64,000 nucleotides of DNA from Treponema sp. OMZ 798 (GCF_024181385.1 NZ_CP051305.1:496001-560000); one strand, 5' to 3'. Positions 52,583-61,899 are shown, counted from the first letter of the stretch. Notes: generated from the letters alone by a model not told the origin. Numbers and translations: made by a program.

Positions 52583-53851
52583 ATGCAACTTACTCGGGAA
52601 CAGGAAGAAATTTTAAACGGTTCTCAAGGAGAGATGCAGGCTAAGGTTTTAAAAACCTTGGTCATGTATGGTGAAGCCTTTGGTGCCGAAAGGCTTGTGA
52701 AAGTTACGGGAAGATACGGACATCTTGTTACAAGTTTTGGGATAGGAGTTATGAAGCCGGTTTATAAATTGATGGATGAACTTCTTCAATCCCAAGCTGT
52801 TTCAGGGATTCCGTTTACGGTAGACCCGCGTCCGCTCGATGACGTGGTGCCCAAAAGTTTTTTGGAACGCCTTGTTTTTAGGTTTATGTACAGCAAGCAG
52901 GAAGAATATGAAAAGCAGCTTAAAGCTATGGGGCTTCTTTCAGATGAGGGCTACACTTGCACTTGCTATTTCGATGAGGTAGGGAATACGCCGAAGAAGG
53001 GAGAAATCTTAAGCTGGGCCGAATCCTCTGCCGTTAATTATGCAAACTCGGTATTGGGAGCGAGGTGTAATCGCAATTCAGGTATCATCGAAATGTTCGG
53101 GCTTATTGCAGGCTGGGTACCCGAGTTCGGCTTATTGACCGATGAGGGGCGTAAGGCCGATTTAATTGTCGAGATCGAAACCGAAAATCTAGCCGAAGCC
53201 CAACTTTTGGGAAGCGCTATAGGAATCAAGGCTGTTGAAAACGTGCCCTACATTCGAGGCTTGGATAAATTTTTAGGACATGATCTGAATGAGGAGGTAA
53301 GAGCCTACTTTAAGGATATGGGAGCCGCCATGGCATCCAACGGAGCCGTCGGTTTATACCATGTCGAAAACCTGACGCCTGAGGCGAAGGAATCCGGGGC
53401 TTCTTTAATCCGTAAAAATGCAGAGACCTATAAAATTACCGAAGCCGAGCTTTTGAGGATAAGAGCTTCATATCCTGATATTAGAAAAAATAAAAATGCC
53501 GCTCCCGAGCTTTGTTTTATAGGCTGTCCTCATCTTTCAAAACAACAGCTCATTAAATGGACAAATACTATAGAAAGAAAGTTAAAGGAAAATAACAAAT
53601 CAAAAATTTCTATACCGACGGTTATGACTTCGCCAAGGGGAGTTTTAAAGGAGTTTTCCAAAACCGAGGAATATGCAAAATTAAAATCCTTCGGTCTTCT
53701 TTTTTCTGAAACCTGTCCCCTCATGTATATGAATAACCCGCTTTGTGCAAAAAAATCGGTTATCACAAATTCCAATAAACTTAGAACCTATACTACGGCT
53801 GTCTACTATAAGGACGATGAAATAGCCGATCTAATTACGGGAGGCGTTTAA
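52583..53851 (+). CDS. acnX: Aconitase X, large (catalytic) subunit
   Basis: 422 residues from ATG 52583, seven bases after AAGGAGG. The AcnX/DUF521 family shows YTCTCYFDEVGNTPKKGEIL, SWAESSAVNYANSVLGARCNRNSG, CFIGCPHLSKQQL and LFSETCPLMYM, with Cys residues that ligate the iron-sulfur cluster. Bacterial members are cis-3-hydroxy-L-proline dehydratases and archaeal ones mevalonate-5-phosphate dehydratases. Large and small subunits are separate genes here. Because this window already contains MEP-pathway genes, a mevalonate role is unlikely. Confidence 0.9.
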   Translation: MQLTREQEEILNGSQGEMQAKVLKTLVMYGEAFGAERLVKVTGRYGHLVTSFGIGVMKPVYKLMDELLQSQAVSGIPFTVDPRPLDDVVPKSFLERLVFRFMYSKQEEYEKQLKAMGLLSDEGYTCTCYFDEVGNTPKKGEILSWAESSAVNYANSVLGARCNRNSGIIEMFGLIAGWVPEFGLLTDEGRKADLIVEIETENLAEAQLLGSAIGIKAVENVPYIRGLDKFLGHDLNEEVRAYFKDMGAAMASNGAVGLYHVENLTPEAKESGASLIRKNAETYKITEAELLRIRASYPDIRKNKNAAPELCFIGCPHLSKQQLIKWTNTIERKLKENNKSKISIPTVMTSPRGVLKEFSKTEEYAKLKSFGLLFSETCPLMYMNNPLCAKKSVITNSNKLRTYTTAVYYKDDEIADLITGGV

Positions 53852-53852
53852 T

Positions 53853-54296
53853 ATGAAAACATTTAAGGGAAGAGTAATTGTTCCGGGAACAGTATCGGCA
53901 GAGGCCCTTGTAAGCTCTCAAGGTTTTAATACCCTTGCAAGCTTTCAAAAAGCTTTGATGTTCGGGGATAAGAAGGCTCATTGCTCCGATCAAAACAATC
54001 CGGACTTGTATAAAAAGGAAATAGCAGGGAAGGCTCTTTGTCTTCCGCAGACCATAGGCTCAACTACGGGCGGAATGGTTATATTCTGTGCCGCTTCTAT
54101 GGGCCGGCAGCCTGCCTGTATGCTTTTTTCGGAACCCATAGATTCATTGGCTGCAGCAGGCGTAATCCTTGCAGCAAACTTTGCCGATAATCCTATTCCT
54201 ACAATCGATAACTTGGGAAAAGAATTTTTATCTGCGGTTAAAAGCGGAAGCAGAATCGAAGTTAAAGAAGGTGGTGAAGTTTTAATTGAAGACTAA
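53853..54296 (+). CDS. Aconitase X, small (swivelling) subunit
   Basis: 147 residues with the DUF126/AcnX small-domain pattern: GRVIVPGTVSAEALVSSQGFNTLASFQ, LPQTIGSTTGGMVIF (active-site Ser/Thr loop), and AAAGVILAANFADNPIPTIDNLG. It starts one base after the large-subunit stop (TAATATG), so the two are translationally coupled and form one enzyme. Confidence 0.92.
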   Translation: MKTFKGRVIVPGTVSAEALVSSQGFNTLASFQKALMFGDKKAHCSDQNNPDLYKKEIAGKALCLPQTIGSTTGGMVIFCAASMGRQPACMLFSEPIDSLAAAGVILAANFADNPIPTIDNLGKEFLSAVKSGSRIEVKEGGEVLIED

Positions 54297-54343
54297 GGGT
54301 TCAATTTAAAACTATAGAGTATAAAACTATTTGGAGGAAACTT

Positions 54344-56617
54344 ATGAAATTTGATGCCGAAATAAAAAAGATGGTGGACGCTTACGGCGGATGGATGGAA
54401 GGCGATTTTGAAAACAGGGCAGGGGGAACAGGCCGAATGACTAAGGCTCTCTATCCTTACACCCAATTATTTTCGCCTATTTTAATAAACAAAACAAAAA
54501 TTAAAAACCGGGTTGTAATGGGGCCGATGGGAAACATAAATATGTGTGAAGAATCGGGACGGCCCAACAAAAAAATGCTCGAATATTTTTTTGCCAGAGC
54601 TAAGGGAGGTGTCGGCTTATTGACAACCGGCCTTGTACCCATAAGCCACGGAATAGATCACTCGGTAACGGAACCTCATAATTATTCTTACTTTCCCCGT
54701 ATCGACGGAACACGTACAAACCTTGTAGGCTGGAGGGATCTGGCTCAGGGCTGCCATGCCTTTGGAAGTAAGATCTTTATTCAGTTGACCCCGGGGTTGG
54801 GCCGTGTAGGGAACCCCCAATGTCTTTTAACCAAGTTTAGATTTCCCGTATCGGCCTCGAATAATCCTAACTTTTATATTTCCGAAATTCCAAGCCTTCG
54901 CCTTTCCGGCCGTGCCTTAGGAAAAATTATAAAAAATGCAGGACAGGCTGCCGCCGATGCCAAGGAGTGCGGGCTTGACGGCATCTATCTTCACGGCCAT
55001 GAAGGCTATCTTCTTGAGCAGTTGACCAACCCGGCCTTTAACCGCCGTAAAATCGGAAAATATGCCGACTGGCAAAGATTCGGGCTTGATCTTGTAAAAG
55101 AAATAAGAAACAGGGCCGGTGCCGATTACCCTATCATGTACCGTATAGATCTTTCCCTTGCTCTTAACGAAACCTATGGGGAAGAAGGCATGAAGGTTAA
55201 GCAGCTTAAAAAATTTAAAAACGGAAGAACAATTCAAGAGACCCTTGATTATATGAAAAATCTTGTAAAATGCGGAGTAGATATTTTTGACGTAGATCTG
55301 GGATGTTACGATAACTGGTGGCTTCCCCATCCTCCCGGAGGAATGCCTGCTGGCTGTTTCCTGGAAGTGTCAAAAATAGTAAAAGACTATTTTGCTTCCA
55401 ATAATATTATATCCAATGCCGGAGTCCCTGTTCCTGTGGTAGCTGTCGGAAAATTGGGCTATCCCGATGTTGCAGAAACCGCATTACGAAACGGTGACTG
55501 CGATATGGTCATGCTGGCCCGCCCCTTATTGGCCGATGCCGATTGGTGTAATAAGGCCTATGCAGGAAGAGTCGAAGATATCAGGCCCTGTATAGGATGT
55601 CAGGAAGGCTGTATTAACGAATTTGTTTTAGGAGGGCATCCCCAATGTGCGGTCAACCCGCGCACCGGTTTTGAAGATGTGCTTCCCTTTGATGCACCTG
55701 CGGCCGAGGTGAAAAAAAATATCGCCGTTATCGGTGCAGGCCCCGCAGGTATCTTGTTTGCATCCAAGGCTGCAAAAAGAGGTCATACTGTAGAGCTCTT
55801 TGAAAAAACGGACAGGGTAGGCGGCAGCGTAATTACGGGAAGTGTGCCTAAAATTAAATACGATTTTGAAAACTATTTAAACTATCTTAAAACAGAGGTA
55901 GAAAAGGCTAAGACCCTGCCTAACTTTAAACTTTCTTTAAACACTGAAGTTGATTTGGAAAATTTAAAAAACAAAAAATTCGATGCCGTAATTTTTGCAT
56001 ACGGAGGTAAACCCATTTCTCTTTCCGTTCCGGGAATTGAAAAGGCAAAGACGATTCAGGCCGTAGATCTTCTTTTAAATCCTAAAGAGGCGGAAGATGC
56101 TCAAAAGATTGTTATAATAGGCGGAGGTGTTGTAGGATGTGAAACAGCCTATTGGCTGAAATATGAGCTCAAAAAAGATGTTACGGTAGTAGAAATGCTT
56201 CCTTATTTTATGAAAGGAGTTTGTACGGCTAATAGAGGCTACCTTATCTACTATATGCAAAAGGCCGGTGTTAAACTTTTAAACTGTGCAAAGCTTATAG
56301 GGCTTGATTCGGGAAAGGCCCTTGTAGAAAAAAATATTTCGAAAGGTGTTCCGAATCCTTATAATACTTGGCAGCCCATCCTGCCTGAAAATATTCCTAA
56401 TCCTCTTGAAAAAAAAATAGGCAATGAAACTCAAAGACTTGAGCTTGATGCCGATTTAATCGTTTTTGCCGTTGGAAATAAAACCGATGATAGTCTTTAC
56501 CTTTCGGCTCAAGCTGCAAACATAGCACCTGAGATTTACAACATAGGGGACAGTTCTTTTTCGGGAAAGGTTTTGGAAGCAACCCGTGCTGCCGAAAGGC
56601 TTGCAGCCGGAATTTAG
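54344..56617 (+). CDS. NADH:flavin oxidoreductase / ene-reductase with 4Fe-4S and FAD domains
   Basis: 757 residues. The N-terminal ~400 residues are an OYE-type TIM barrel (LFSPILINKTKIKNRVVMGPM, CGLDGIYLHGHEGYLLEQ). A 4Fe-4S motif follows in CIGCQEGCINEFVLGGHPQC (C-x2-C-x3-C-x11-C). The C-terminal half binds FAD and NAD(P)H: NIAVIGAGPAGILFASKAAKRG, then IVIIGGGVVGCETAYWL and a late IYNIGDSSFSGKVLEATRAAE. This is the 2,4-dienoyl-CoA/2-enoate reductase architecture. Linked to AcnX by a 47-bp gap with GGAGG, it may reduce the dehydrated product, which is inference. Confidence 0.85.
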   Translation: MKFDAEIKKMVDAYGGWMEGDFENRAGGTGRMTKALYPYTQLFSPILINKTKIKNRVVMGPMGNINMCEESGRPNKKMLEYFFARAKGGVGLLTTGLVPISHGIDHSVTEPHNYSYFPRIDGTRTNLVGWRDLAQGCHAFGSKIFIQLTPGLGRVGNPQCLLTKFRFPVSASNNPNFYISEIPSLRLSGRALGKIIKNAGQAAADAKECGLDGIYLHGHEGYLLEQLTNPAFNRRKIGKYADWQRFGLDLVKEIRNRAGADYPIMYRIDLSLALNETYGEEGMKVKQLKKFKNGRTIQETLDYMKNLVKCGVDIFDVDLGCYDNWWLPHPPGGMPAGCFLEVSKIVKDYFASNNIISNAGVPVPVVAVGKLGYPDVAETALRNGDCDMVMLARPLLADADWCNKAYAGRVEDIRPCIGCQEGCINEFVLGGHPQCAVNPRTGFEDVLPFDAPAAEVKKNIAVIGAGPAGILFASKAAKRGHTVELFEKTDRVGGSVITGSVPKIKYDFENYLNYLKTEVEKAKTLPNFKLSLNTEVDLENLKNKKFDAVIFAYGGKPISLSVPGIEKAKTIQAVDLLLNPKEAEDAQKIVIIGGGVVGCETAYWLKYELKKDVTVVEMLPYFMKGVCTANRGYLIYYMQKAGVKLLNCAKLIGLDSGKALVEKNISKGVPNPYNTWQPILPENIPNPLEKKIGNETQRLELDADLIVFAVGNKTDDSLYLSAQAANIAPEIYNIGDSSFSGKVLEATRAAERLAAGI

Positions 56618-56632
56618 TTTATATGCTTAAAT

Positions 56633-56845
56633 TTAACCTGTATAGATGTGATCATGCTGGCCGTCTGCATTAAGACCTGCTGTAGGTCCGATGGTTGAGT
56701 CTGATGCGGGGGATCCAGCATCTCCCAAGGCTCCGGCTGTACCGAGTAAGCAAACAATAGCGGCAGGGTTGAAACCTAATTTTATACTCAGCGGAAGATA
56801 GATGGTTGCAATAATCGGGATTGTACCGAAGGATATTCCGACATT
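56633..56845 (-). pseudogene. Fragment of a YuiF-like Na+/H+ antiporter-family gene
   Basis: A minus-strand frame without start codon encodes 70 residues: [20 protein letters not shown], then [40 protein letters not shown] and QHDHIYTG, then TAA. This matches the internal-to-late part of a YuiF-type antiporter; the rest is missing on both sides. It sits in the 338-bp gap between the ene-reductase and the NhaC gene and is a decayed remnant. I judged it from residue patterns, so homology should be confirmed. Confidence 0.65.
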
Positions 56846-56883
56846 GTGCTGTCAACTTTTTTGTTAAAATTTATATTTTTTCC

Positions 56884-56912
56884 TTGACAATCGGCATAAG
56901 CTATGCGATAAT
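56884..56912 (+). promoter_or_regulatory. nhaC-family gene promoter
   Basis: TTGACA (56884-56889), 17-bp spacer ending in TGC, GATAAT (56907-56912). A ~67-nt leader follows containing an inverted repeat (CAAAATATA / TATATTTTG) and ATGGAGG. Confidence 0.7.
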
Positions 56913-56985
56913 CTAGTAATGCAAAATATATGGGTTATTAGGCAGCTTATATATTTTGAGTAAAACTTTTATGGAGGATATTTTT

Positions 56986-58347
56986 ATGGAAAAATCCAAA
57001 ATTAAACCAAATGGTTTAGCTCTGTTGCCTTTTTTAATTTTTGTTGTCGTTTACCTTGGAATAGGTGTAACACTTGTTGCAAAAGGCGATCCGATGGGTT
57101 TTTATGGCTTTAAGGGGCCTATTGCGGTTATTGTAGGTATTATAGCCGCTTTTTTGATGCACAAAGGTTCTATGAATGAAAAATTCGATGCATTGATTAA
57201 GGGATGCGGAGATGAAAACATTATTACTATGTGTATTATTTACATTTTAGCAGGCGCCTTTTCGGTTGTTTCAAAACAGATGGGAGGCGTTGACTCTACG
57301 GTAAACCTTGGTTTAACATTAATTCCTGCTAACTTTGTTACTGCCGGTCTGTTTATTATCTGCTGTTTTTTATCTATCGCAACAGGTACCAGTGTTGGAA
57401 CTATTGCTGCCGTAGGTCCTATAGCTGTAGGTTTTGCAGAGAAAGCCGGTATTTCAATGCCTCTCATGATTGCTTCTATGGTAGGCGGTGCAATGTTCGG
57501 AGATAACCTTTCCATTATTTCCGATACAACAATTGCAGCTACAAGAACCCAAAATGTAGAAATGAGAGATAAATTTAGGGTAAACATGGCCTTAGCCTTG
57601 CCTGCCGCTCTTATAACATTAGTTCTTCTTTTGATTTTCGGAAGACCTGCTGTTCCTCCCCAAATCGAGTCCTTGGAATTCAGTATTGTTAAAGTCTTAC
57701 CCTACATATTCGTATTGGTTGCTGCCATTGCCGGCCTTAACGTATTTGTAGTTCTTCTTGGAGGAATTGTATTCTCAGGTGTTATAGGAATGGTTTATGG
57801 GGCATTTGATCCTTTACAGTGGACAAATCATATCTATGACGGCTTTAACGGAATGTTTGAAATATTCTTGCTCTCTATGTTAACCGGAGGTCTTGCCTAT
57901 ATGGTTACACAGGCCGGCGGTATGGAATGGCTCTTACAAAAAATAAAGGGTATGGTAAAGGGAAGAAAATCAGCCGAGCTCGGTATCGGTGCCCTAACCC
58001 TTATTACCGATGCTGCAACAGCCAACAACACCGTTGCAATTATTATCGATGGACCCATAGCGAAGGAAATGTGCGAAGAGTTTAAGGTTGACCCGCGAAG
58101 GTCTGCCTCTCTTCTTGATGCCTTCTCCTGTGTAATGCAGGGACTAATCCCCTACGGTGCTCAGCTTTTAATAGCCTGCTCGTTCACAAACGGTCTTGTA
58201 AGCCCGGTAGGCGTTATACCCCTATTGTGGTATCAGCTCTTATTGGCAGTTTTATTAACTCTTTCTATCTTCTTCCCGTTTGCAGACGGATACATTAAAA
58301 AGCATCCTTGGAATTTTGAAGAGTGGAAGGCTGTTAAAGCAAAATAA
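56986..58347 (+). CDS. NhaC-family Na+/H+ (or substrate/Na+) antiporter
   Basis: 453 residues from the ATG eight bases after GGAGG; earlier in-frame TTG and ATG codons overlap that site. About 11-12 hydrophobic helices. NhaC signatures: FLSIATGTSVGTIAAVGPIAVGFAEKAG, ASMVGGAMFGDNLSIISDTTIAATRTQ, and DAATANNTVAIIIDGPIAKEM. Members exchange Na+ and H+ or amine/amino-acid substrates such as malate/lactate or tyrosine/tyramine. Its position behind the AcnX/ene-reductase genes suggests uptake of their substrate, but its own promoter separates it. A terminator follows. Confidence 0.88.
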   Translation: MEKSKIKPNGLALLPFLIFVVVYLGIGVTLVAKGDPMGFYGFKGPIAVIVGIIAAFLMHKGSMNEKFDALIKGCGDENIITMCIIYILAGAFSVVSKQMGGVDSTVNLGLTLIPANFVTAGLFIICCFLSIATGTSVGTIAAVGPIAVGFAEKAGISMPLMIASMVGGAMFGDNLSIISDTTIAATRTQNVEMRDKFRVNMALALPAALITLVLLLIFGRPAVPPQIESLEFSIVKVLPYIFVLVAAIAGLNVFVVLLGGIVFSGVIGMVYGAFDPLQWTNHIYDGFNGMFEIFLLSMLTGGLAYMVTQAGGMEWLLQKIKGMVKGRKSAELGIGALTLITDAATANNTVAIIIDGPIAKEMCEEFKVDPRRSASLLDAFSCVMQGLIPYGAQLLIACSFTNGLVSPVGVIPLLWYQLLLAVLLTLSIFFPFADGYIKKHPWNFEEWKAVKAK

Positions 58348-58410
58348 CTTATTGGATTGTAAGTCTTTATTTTTAAACTAAAGCTTAAGCCTTAGTTTAA
58401 GCTAAAACTA

Positions 58411-58445
58411 AAACCCGAGATTCTTTATGAGTTTCGGGTTTTTAT
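58411..58445 (+). terminator. Intrinsic terminator after the NhaC gene
   Basis: AAACCCGA pairs with TCGGGTTT around a 15-nt loop and is followed by TTTATTT. It also lies at the 3' end of the convergent EamA gene. Confidence 0.75.
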
Positions 58446-58454
58446 TTGAATATT

Positions 58455-59336
58455 TTAAATATTTTTCTTTGCCCCTTTTAGAGAAAACAAAACAATACTT
58501 GCTATAATGACTACGCCGCCTATAGCCGTGCCTGCATTTAAAGTTTCACCGAGAGCAATATAACCCAAAATACTTGCTATCAAAGGATTACCAAAGAGAA
58601 AATTAGTAACATCACTTGTTTTTTCCGCTATTTCTATCCCCTTGTTAAAACAAAAATATCCAAGGGCACTTGTAAAAATTCCTAAATAAATGAGGCTTCC
58701 GGTATACTTGAATTCCGCATTAATAATTTGTTTATATGCATCTACACAAAAAGGAGATAAAATAATGGCTGCGGCAATCATACTGTAGGTAACAATCTCT
58801 ATTGAGGTATAGCCCATCTTTCCGAGCTTTCTGCTTAAGATATTGTAACCGCAGAAAAAAACGGCAGCTGTCAGAGTCCAGAGGACTCCTATGTTTATCG
58901 ATAGGATTCCCTTCCACAAAATAATAATTAAGACACCGCCAAAGGCAGAAATAATTGATAAGACTCCTATCTTGCTTATTTTTTCTCCGTAAATGAGAGA
59001 AGCAGCGGCTGCCGTCATTATGGGAGTTGTAGCGATTATAATGCTTGATGTTGCGGCAGTAATTGTTTTAAGCCCCATATTAAAAACTATAAGATACAGG
59101 GCAAAGCCGAGTGCGCCCGACAAAAAGAAAAGGCCTATATGCCGTACCTTGAACGGCGGGCGTAAATTATTAAATTTTCCTATAATCAAAAGAACAATAC
59201 TTGCTAAAACACATCTTAAAAAGCCTAATGCTTCCGGACCGAAATGCATCAAAGCAAATCGTGAAAACGGAAAAGAGGAGGCAAAAAAAATAACAGCCAT
59301 TAAAGCAAATAAGTATGATTTTATTTTATTGGACAT
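58455..59336 (-). CDS. EamA-family (DMT superfamily) transporter
   Basis: 293 residues and about ten helices as two EamA repeats: ALMAVIFFASSFPFSRFALMHFGPEALGFLRC, ITAATSSIIIATTPIMTAAAASLIYGEKIS, and the second-half counterpart FNKGIEIAEKTSDVTNFLFGNPLIASILGYIALGETL. The substrate (often an amino acid or metabolite exported) is unknown. No Shine-Dalgarno is obvious before the ATG at 59336. A TATATT lies about 20 bp upstream, so its leader is short. It is divergent from the MORN-like gene. Confidence 0.88.
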   Translation of the reverse strand: MSNKIKSYLFALMAVIFFASSFPFSRFALMHFGPEALGFLRCVLASIVLLIIGKFNNLRPPFKVRHIGLFFLSGALGFALYLIVFNMGLKTITAATSSIIIATTPIMTAAAASLIYGEKISKIGVLSIISAFGGVLIIILWKGILSINIGVLWTLTAAVFFCGYNILSRKLGKMGYTSIEIVTYSMIAAAIILSPFCVDAYKQIINAEFKYTGSLIYLGIFTSALGYFCFNKGIEIAEKTSDVTNFLFGNPLIASILGYIALGETLNAGTAIGGVVIIASIVLFSLKGAKKNI

Positions 59337-59357
59337 AGCATGACTCTGGATTTAATA

Positions 59358-59386
59358 TAGACTTTCGTCTAAGGCTATGATATAAT
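59358..59386 (+). promoter_or_regulatory. Near-leaderless promoter of the MORN-like gene
   Basis: TAGACT (59358-59363), 17-bp spacer ending in TGA, TATAAT (59381-59386), then 9 nt to the ATG at 59396. Confidence 0.7.
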
Positions 59387-59395
59387 AAGATCATA

Positions 59396-60544
59396 ATGAA
59401 GTCAAGTATGAGTGTTATAGTTAAATTTTATTTAGTAAACAGTTTATTTTATTTGGTTTTTCTCGCAGTTATGTTTATTGTTTTAAACCGCCTAATTACA
59501 GGGCCTGTCAGTTTTGGAGCTCCCTTAATTTTTATTCTTTTAATTCCTGTCATAATTGTAGTTGCTGCATTTTTTTTGGCTCATAAATTTACCGGTTCTG
59601 CTTTTCATGCTGTTCCTCCTATTATAATTACGATCTTTATTCTTTTAATTCCTAGAGGCGTAAGATTCGTAAAAAAAAACTACATTCCGGCAGATTTTGA
59701 AGAGCTAGTCTGTGTGTATGATGAATATTATAATGCAAAAGGAAAGACCATTGCCGGTATAAAAGACGGGTTATTTAAATATTACGTCAGGGATACAGGC
59801 ATTCTTCACCACGAAGCTGTTTGGTCAAAAGGTGTGATAGACGGCTATTCCGTTTTTTATTATCCTGACGGACAAAAAGAAATGGAGGGTAATTTAACGC
59901 CGATAAAAGATTTGCCTGTTTTTTTTGAAGACAGGGTCTACCGCTGCGGGAAATGGCTTTTTTATAATAAGGACGGCTCATTAAGAGATACCCGAATCTA
60001 CGATGAGAACGGTATTCTTATTTCGAGCGATGCTTGCCGTTTGTATCAAAAAAAAGAAGGTGAAAATCTATATAGAATCTATGAACTAAAAACCATGCTC
60101 CCCTTTACGGGAAAAATTACACGTGAAGCCGTTATCGATGATAAGGATGACTATCCTTATCACACAACAGCCGAAATAAGGGACGGTTATATGGAAGGTC
60201 CTTGGGAAGAATTTTCTTCTTTTGACGGACTTGTTCTTGTAAGCCGCGGAAACGCAAAATCAGGCTATCTTGACGGCGAATACACTTCTTATTATGAAGA
60301 CGGGCAGATCGAAGAAAAGGCTTTTTTTGTTATGGGAAAATTTGATGGAGAGTATAAGGCCTTTTATCAAAACGGTAATCTTCAATGTTCCATATTTTTT
60401 AAAGATCGTCATCGTCAAGGCCTTGCTCAATGGTTTTATGAAAACGGAAACCTTGAAACGGAAATAGAATATGACAATTCCGGAAATATAATCAATGAAA
60501 GAAATTTTGATAAAAACGGAAATATGATATCAAACAAGGATTAA
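59396..60544 (+). CDS. Membrane protein with MORN-variant (YwqK-like) repeats
   Basis: 382 residues. Three N-terminal hydrophobic helices (residues ~10-95) anchor the protein. From residue ~100 it carries degenerate MORN-type repeats of the YwqK 'antitoxin' family: DGYSVFYYPDGQKEMEGNL, KSGYLDGEYTSYYEDGQIEEKA, GKFDGEYKAFYQNGNLQCSI and QGLAQWFYENGNLETEIEY. Such repeats form an open beta sheet. The 'antitoxin' label of the family is unproven and no toxin gene adjoins it. The start is leaderless-type. Confidence 0.8.
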   Translation: MKSSMSVIVKFYLVNSLFYLVFLAVMFIVLNRLITGPVSFGAPLIFILLIPVIIVVAAFFLAHKFTGSAFHAVPPIIITIFILLIPRGVRFVKKNYIPADFEELVCVYDEYYNAKGKTIAGIKDGLFKYYVRDTGILHHEAVWSKGVIDGYSVFYYPDGQKEMEGNLTPIKDLPVFFEDRVYRCGKWLFYNKDGSLRDTRIYDENGILISSDACRLYQKKEGENLYRIYELKTMLPFTGKITREAVIDDKDDYPYHTTAEIRDGYMEGPWEEFSSFDGLVLVSRGNAKSGYLDGEYTSYYEDGQIEEKAFFVMGKFDGEYKAFYQNGNLQCSIFFKDRHRQGLAQWFYENGNLETEIEYDNSGNIINERNFDKNGNMISNKD

Positions 60545-60590
60545 TTTCTTTTTTACCTGCTGTTATTTTTGAATTTTTCGATTTTTATAC

Positions 60591-60619
60591 TTGCGCTAAT
60601 ACAATAAATGTCTTATAAT
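60591..60619 (+). promoter_or_regulatory. megL promoter
   Basis: TTGCGC (60591-60596), 17-bp spacer, TATAAT (60614-60619). Leader of ~28 nt with GGAGG before the ATG at 60654. Confidence 0.65.
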
Positions 60620-60653
60620 AATCGCAATATGTGTCTTTTATTTGGAGGAAGAT

Positions 60654-61859
60654 ATGGATAAAAAAGAATTAGAAAAACTGGGATTTGCTTCAAAACAGAT
60701 TCATGCAGGAAGCATCAAGAACAAATACGGTGCCTTAGCTACACCTATTTATCAAACTTCAACATTTGCATTTGACTCTGCAGAGCAGGGCGGCCGCAGA
60801 TTTGCCTTAGAGGAAGATGGCTATATCTATACCCGCTTAGGCAATCCTACGACTACAGTTGTTGAGGAAAAACTTGCCTGTCTTGAAAACGGTGAAGCAT
60901 GTATGTCTGCAAGCTCCGGTATCGGTGCCGTTACCTCATGTATTTGGTCAATTGTAAATGCAGGAGATCACATCGTTGCAGGAAAAACTCTTTACGGCTG
61001 TACCTTTGCTTTTTTAAATCATGGTCTTTCACGCTTCGGTGTTGAGGTAAGCTTTGTCGATACACGTGATCCTGAAAATGTTAAAAAAGCCTTAAAACCG
61101 AATACAAAGGCTGTTTATTTGGAAACACCTGCTAACCCTAACATGTATCTTTGCGATATTGCAGAAATAAGCAAAATTGCTCATGCTCATAATCCTGAAT
61201 GTAAGGTAATAGTAGACAATACCTATATGACACCCTATCTTCAGAGACCTCTTGATTTAGGTGCAGACGTTGTTCTTCACTCTGCAACAAAATACCTAAA
61301 CGGACATGGAGATGTTATTGCAGGTTTTGTTGTAGGAAAAAAAGAATTCATCGATCAGGTACGCTTTGTAGGTGTCAAAGACATGACAGGTTCTACATTG
61401 GGCCCCTTTGAAGCCTACTTAATCGGCCGCGGTATGAAGACACTCGATATCCGAATGGAAAAACACTGTGCCAATGCTCAGAAAGTAGCAGAGTTCTTGG
61501 AAAAACATCCTGCAGTTGAATCCATCGCCTTCCCCGGTCTTAAGTCCTTCCCGCAATACGAGCTTGCAAAAAAGCAGATGAAGCTTTGCGGAGCCATGAT
61601 TGCCTTTACCGTTAAGGGAGGTTTGGAAGCAGGTAAGACTCTTATAAATTCCGTTAAGTTTGCAACTATTGCAGTAAGCTTAGGTGATGCCGAAACCCTC
61701 ATCCAGCATCCTGCAAGTATGACTCACTCTCCTTATACACCCGAAGAAAGAGCCGCTTCGGACATTGCCGAAGGTTTGGTACGCCTTTCTGTAGGTCTTG
61801 AAGATGCTGAGGATATTATTGCCGACTTAAAGCAAGCCTTGGATAAACTTGTTAAATAA
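60654..61859 (+). CDS. megL: Methionine gamma-lyase
   Basis: A PLP enzyme that splits L-methionine to methanethiol, 2-oxobutyrate and ammonia. The 401-residue protein has Cys/Met-metabolism family motifs: YTRLGNPTTTVVEEKLACLE (phosphate-binding Tyr and Arg), SSGIGAVTS, KTLYGCTFAF (the Tyr-x-Cys that distinguishes methionine gamma-lyase from cystathionine enzymes), VDNTYMTPYLQRPLDLGAD, and HSATKYLNGHGDVIAG with the PLP Lys. T. denticola MegL is a known source of volatile sulfur compounds. Start at the ATG six bases after GGAGG. A hairpin follows the stop. Confidence 0.94.
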   Translation: MDKKELEKLGFASKQIHAGSIKNKYGALATPIYQTSTFAFDSAEQGGRRFALEEDGYIYTRLGNPTTTVVEEKLACLENGEACMSASSGIGAVTSCIWSIVNAGDHIVAGKTLYGCTFAFLNHGLSRFGVEVSFVDTRDPENVKKALKPNTKAVYLETPANPNMYLCDIAEISKIAHAHNPECKVIVDNTYMTPYLQRPLDLGADVVLHSATKYLNGHGDVIAGFVVGKKEFIDQVRFVGVKDMTGSTLGPFEAYLIGRGMKTLDIRMEKHCANAQKVAEFLEKHPAVESIAFPGLKSFPQYELAKKQMKLCGAMIAFTVKGGLEAGKTLINSVKFATIAVSLGDAETLIQHPASMTHSPYTPEERAASDIAEGLVRLSVGLEDAEDIIADLKQALDKLVK

Positions 61860-61873
61860 GTCTTAATTTAAAA

Positions 61874-61899
61874 ACGGACAGGTGTTTTCACCTGTCCGT
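61874..61899. terminator. Hairpin between megL and the racemase gene
   Basis: A perfect 11-bp stem (ACGGACAGGTG / CACCTGTCCGT, loop TTTT) with only a weak T-rich tail. It is either a leaky terminator or an mRNA-stabilising stem, as the next gene's GGAGG lies 10 bp beyond. Confidence 0.7.

Noticed and set aside
56670..56855. 61-residue minus-strand frame (MTAQCRN...)
   Set aside because: Wrong frame. The neighbouring frame in the same strand carries the antiporter fragment.
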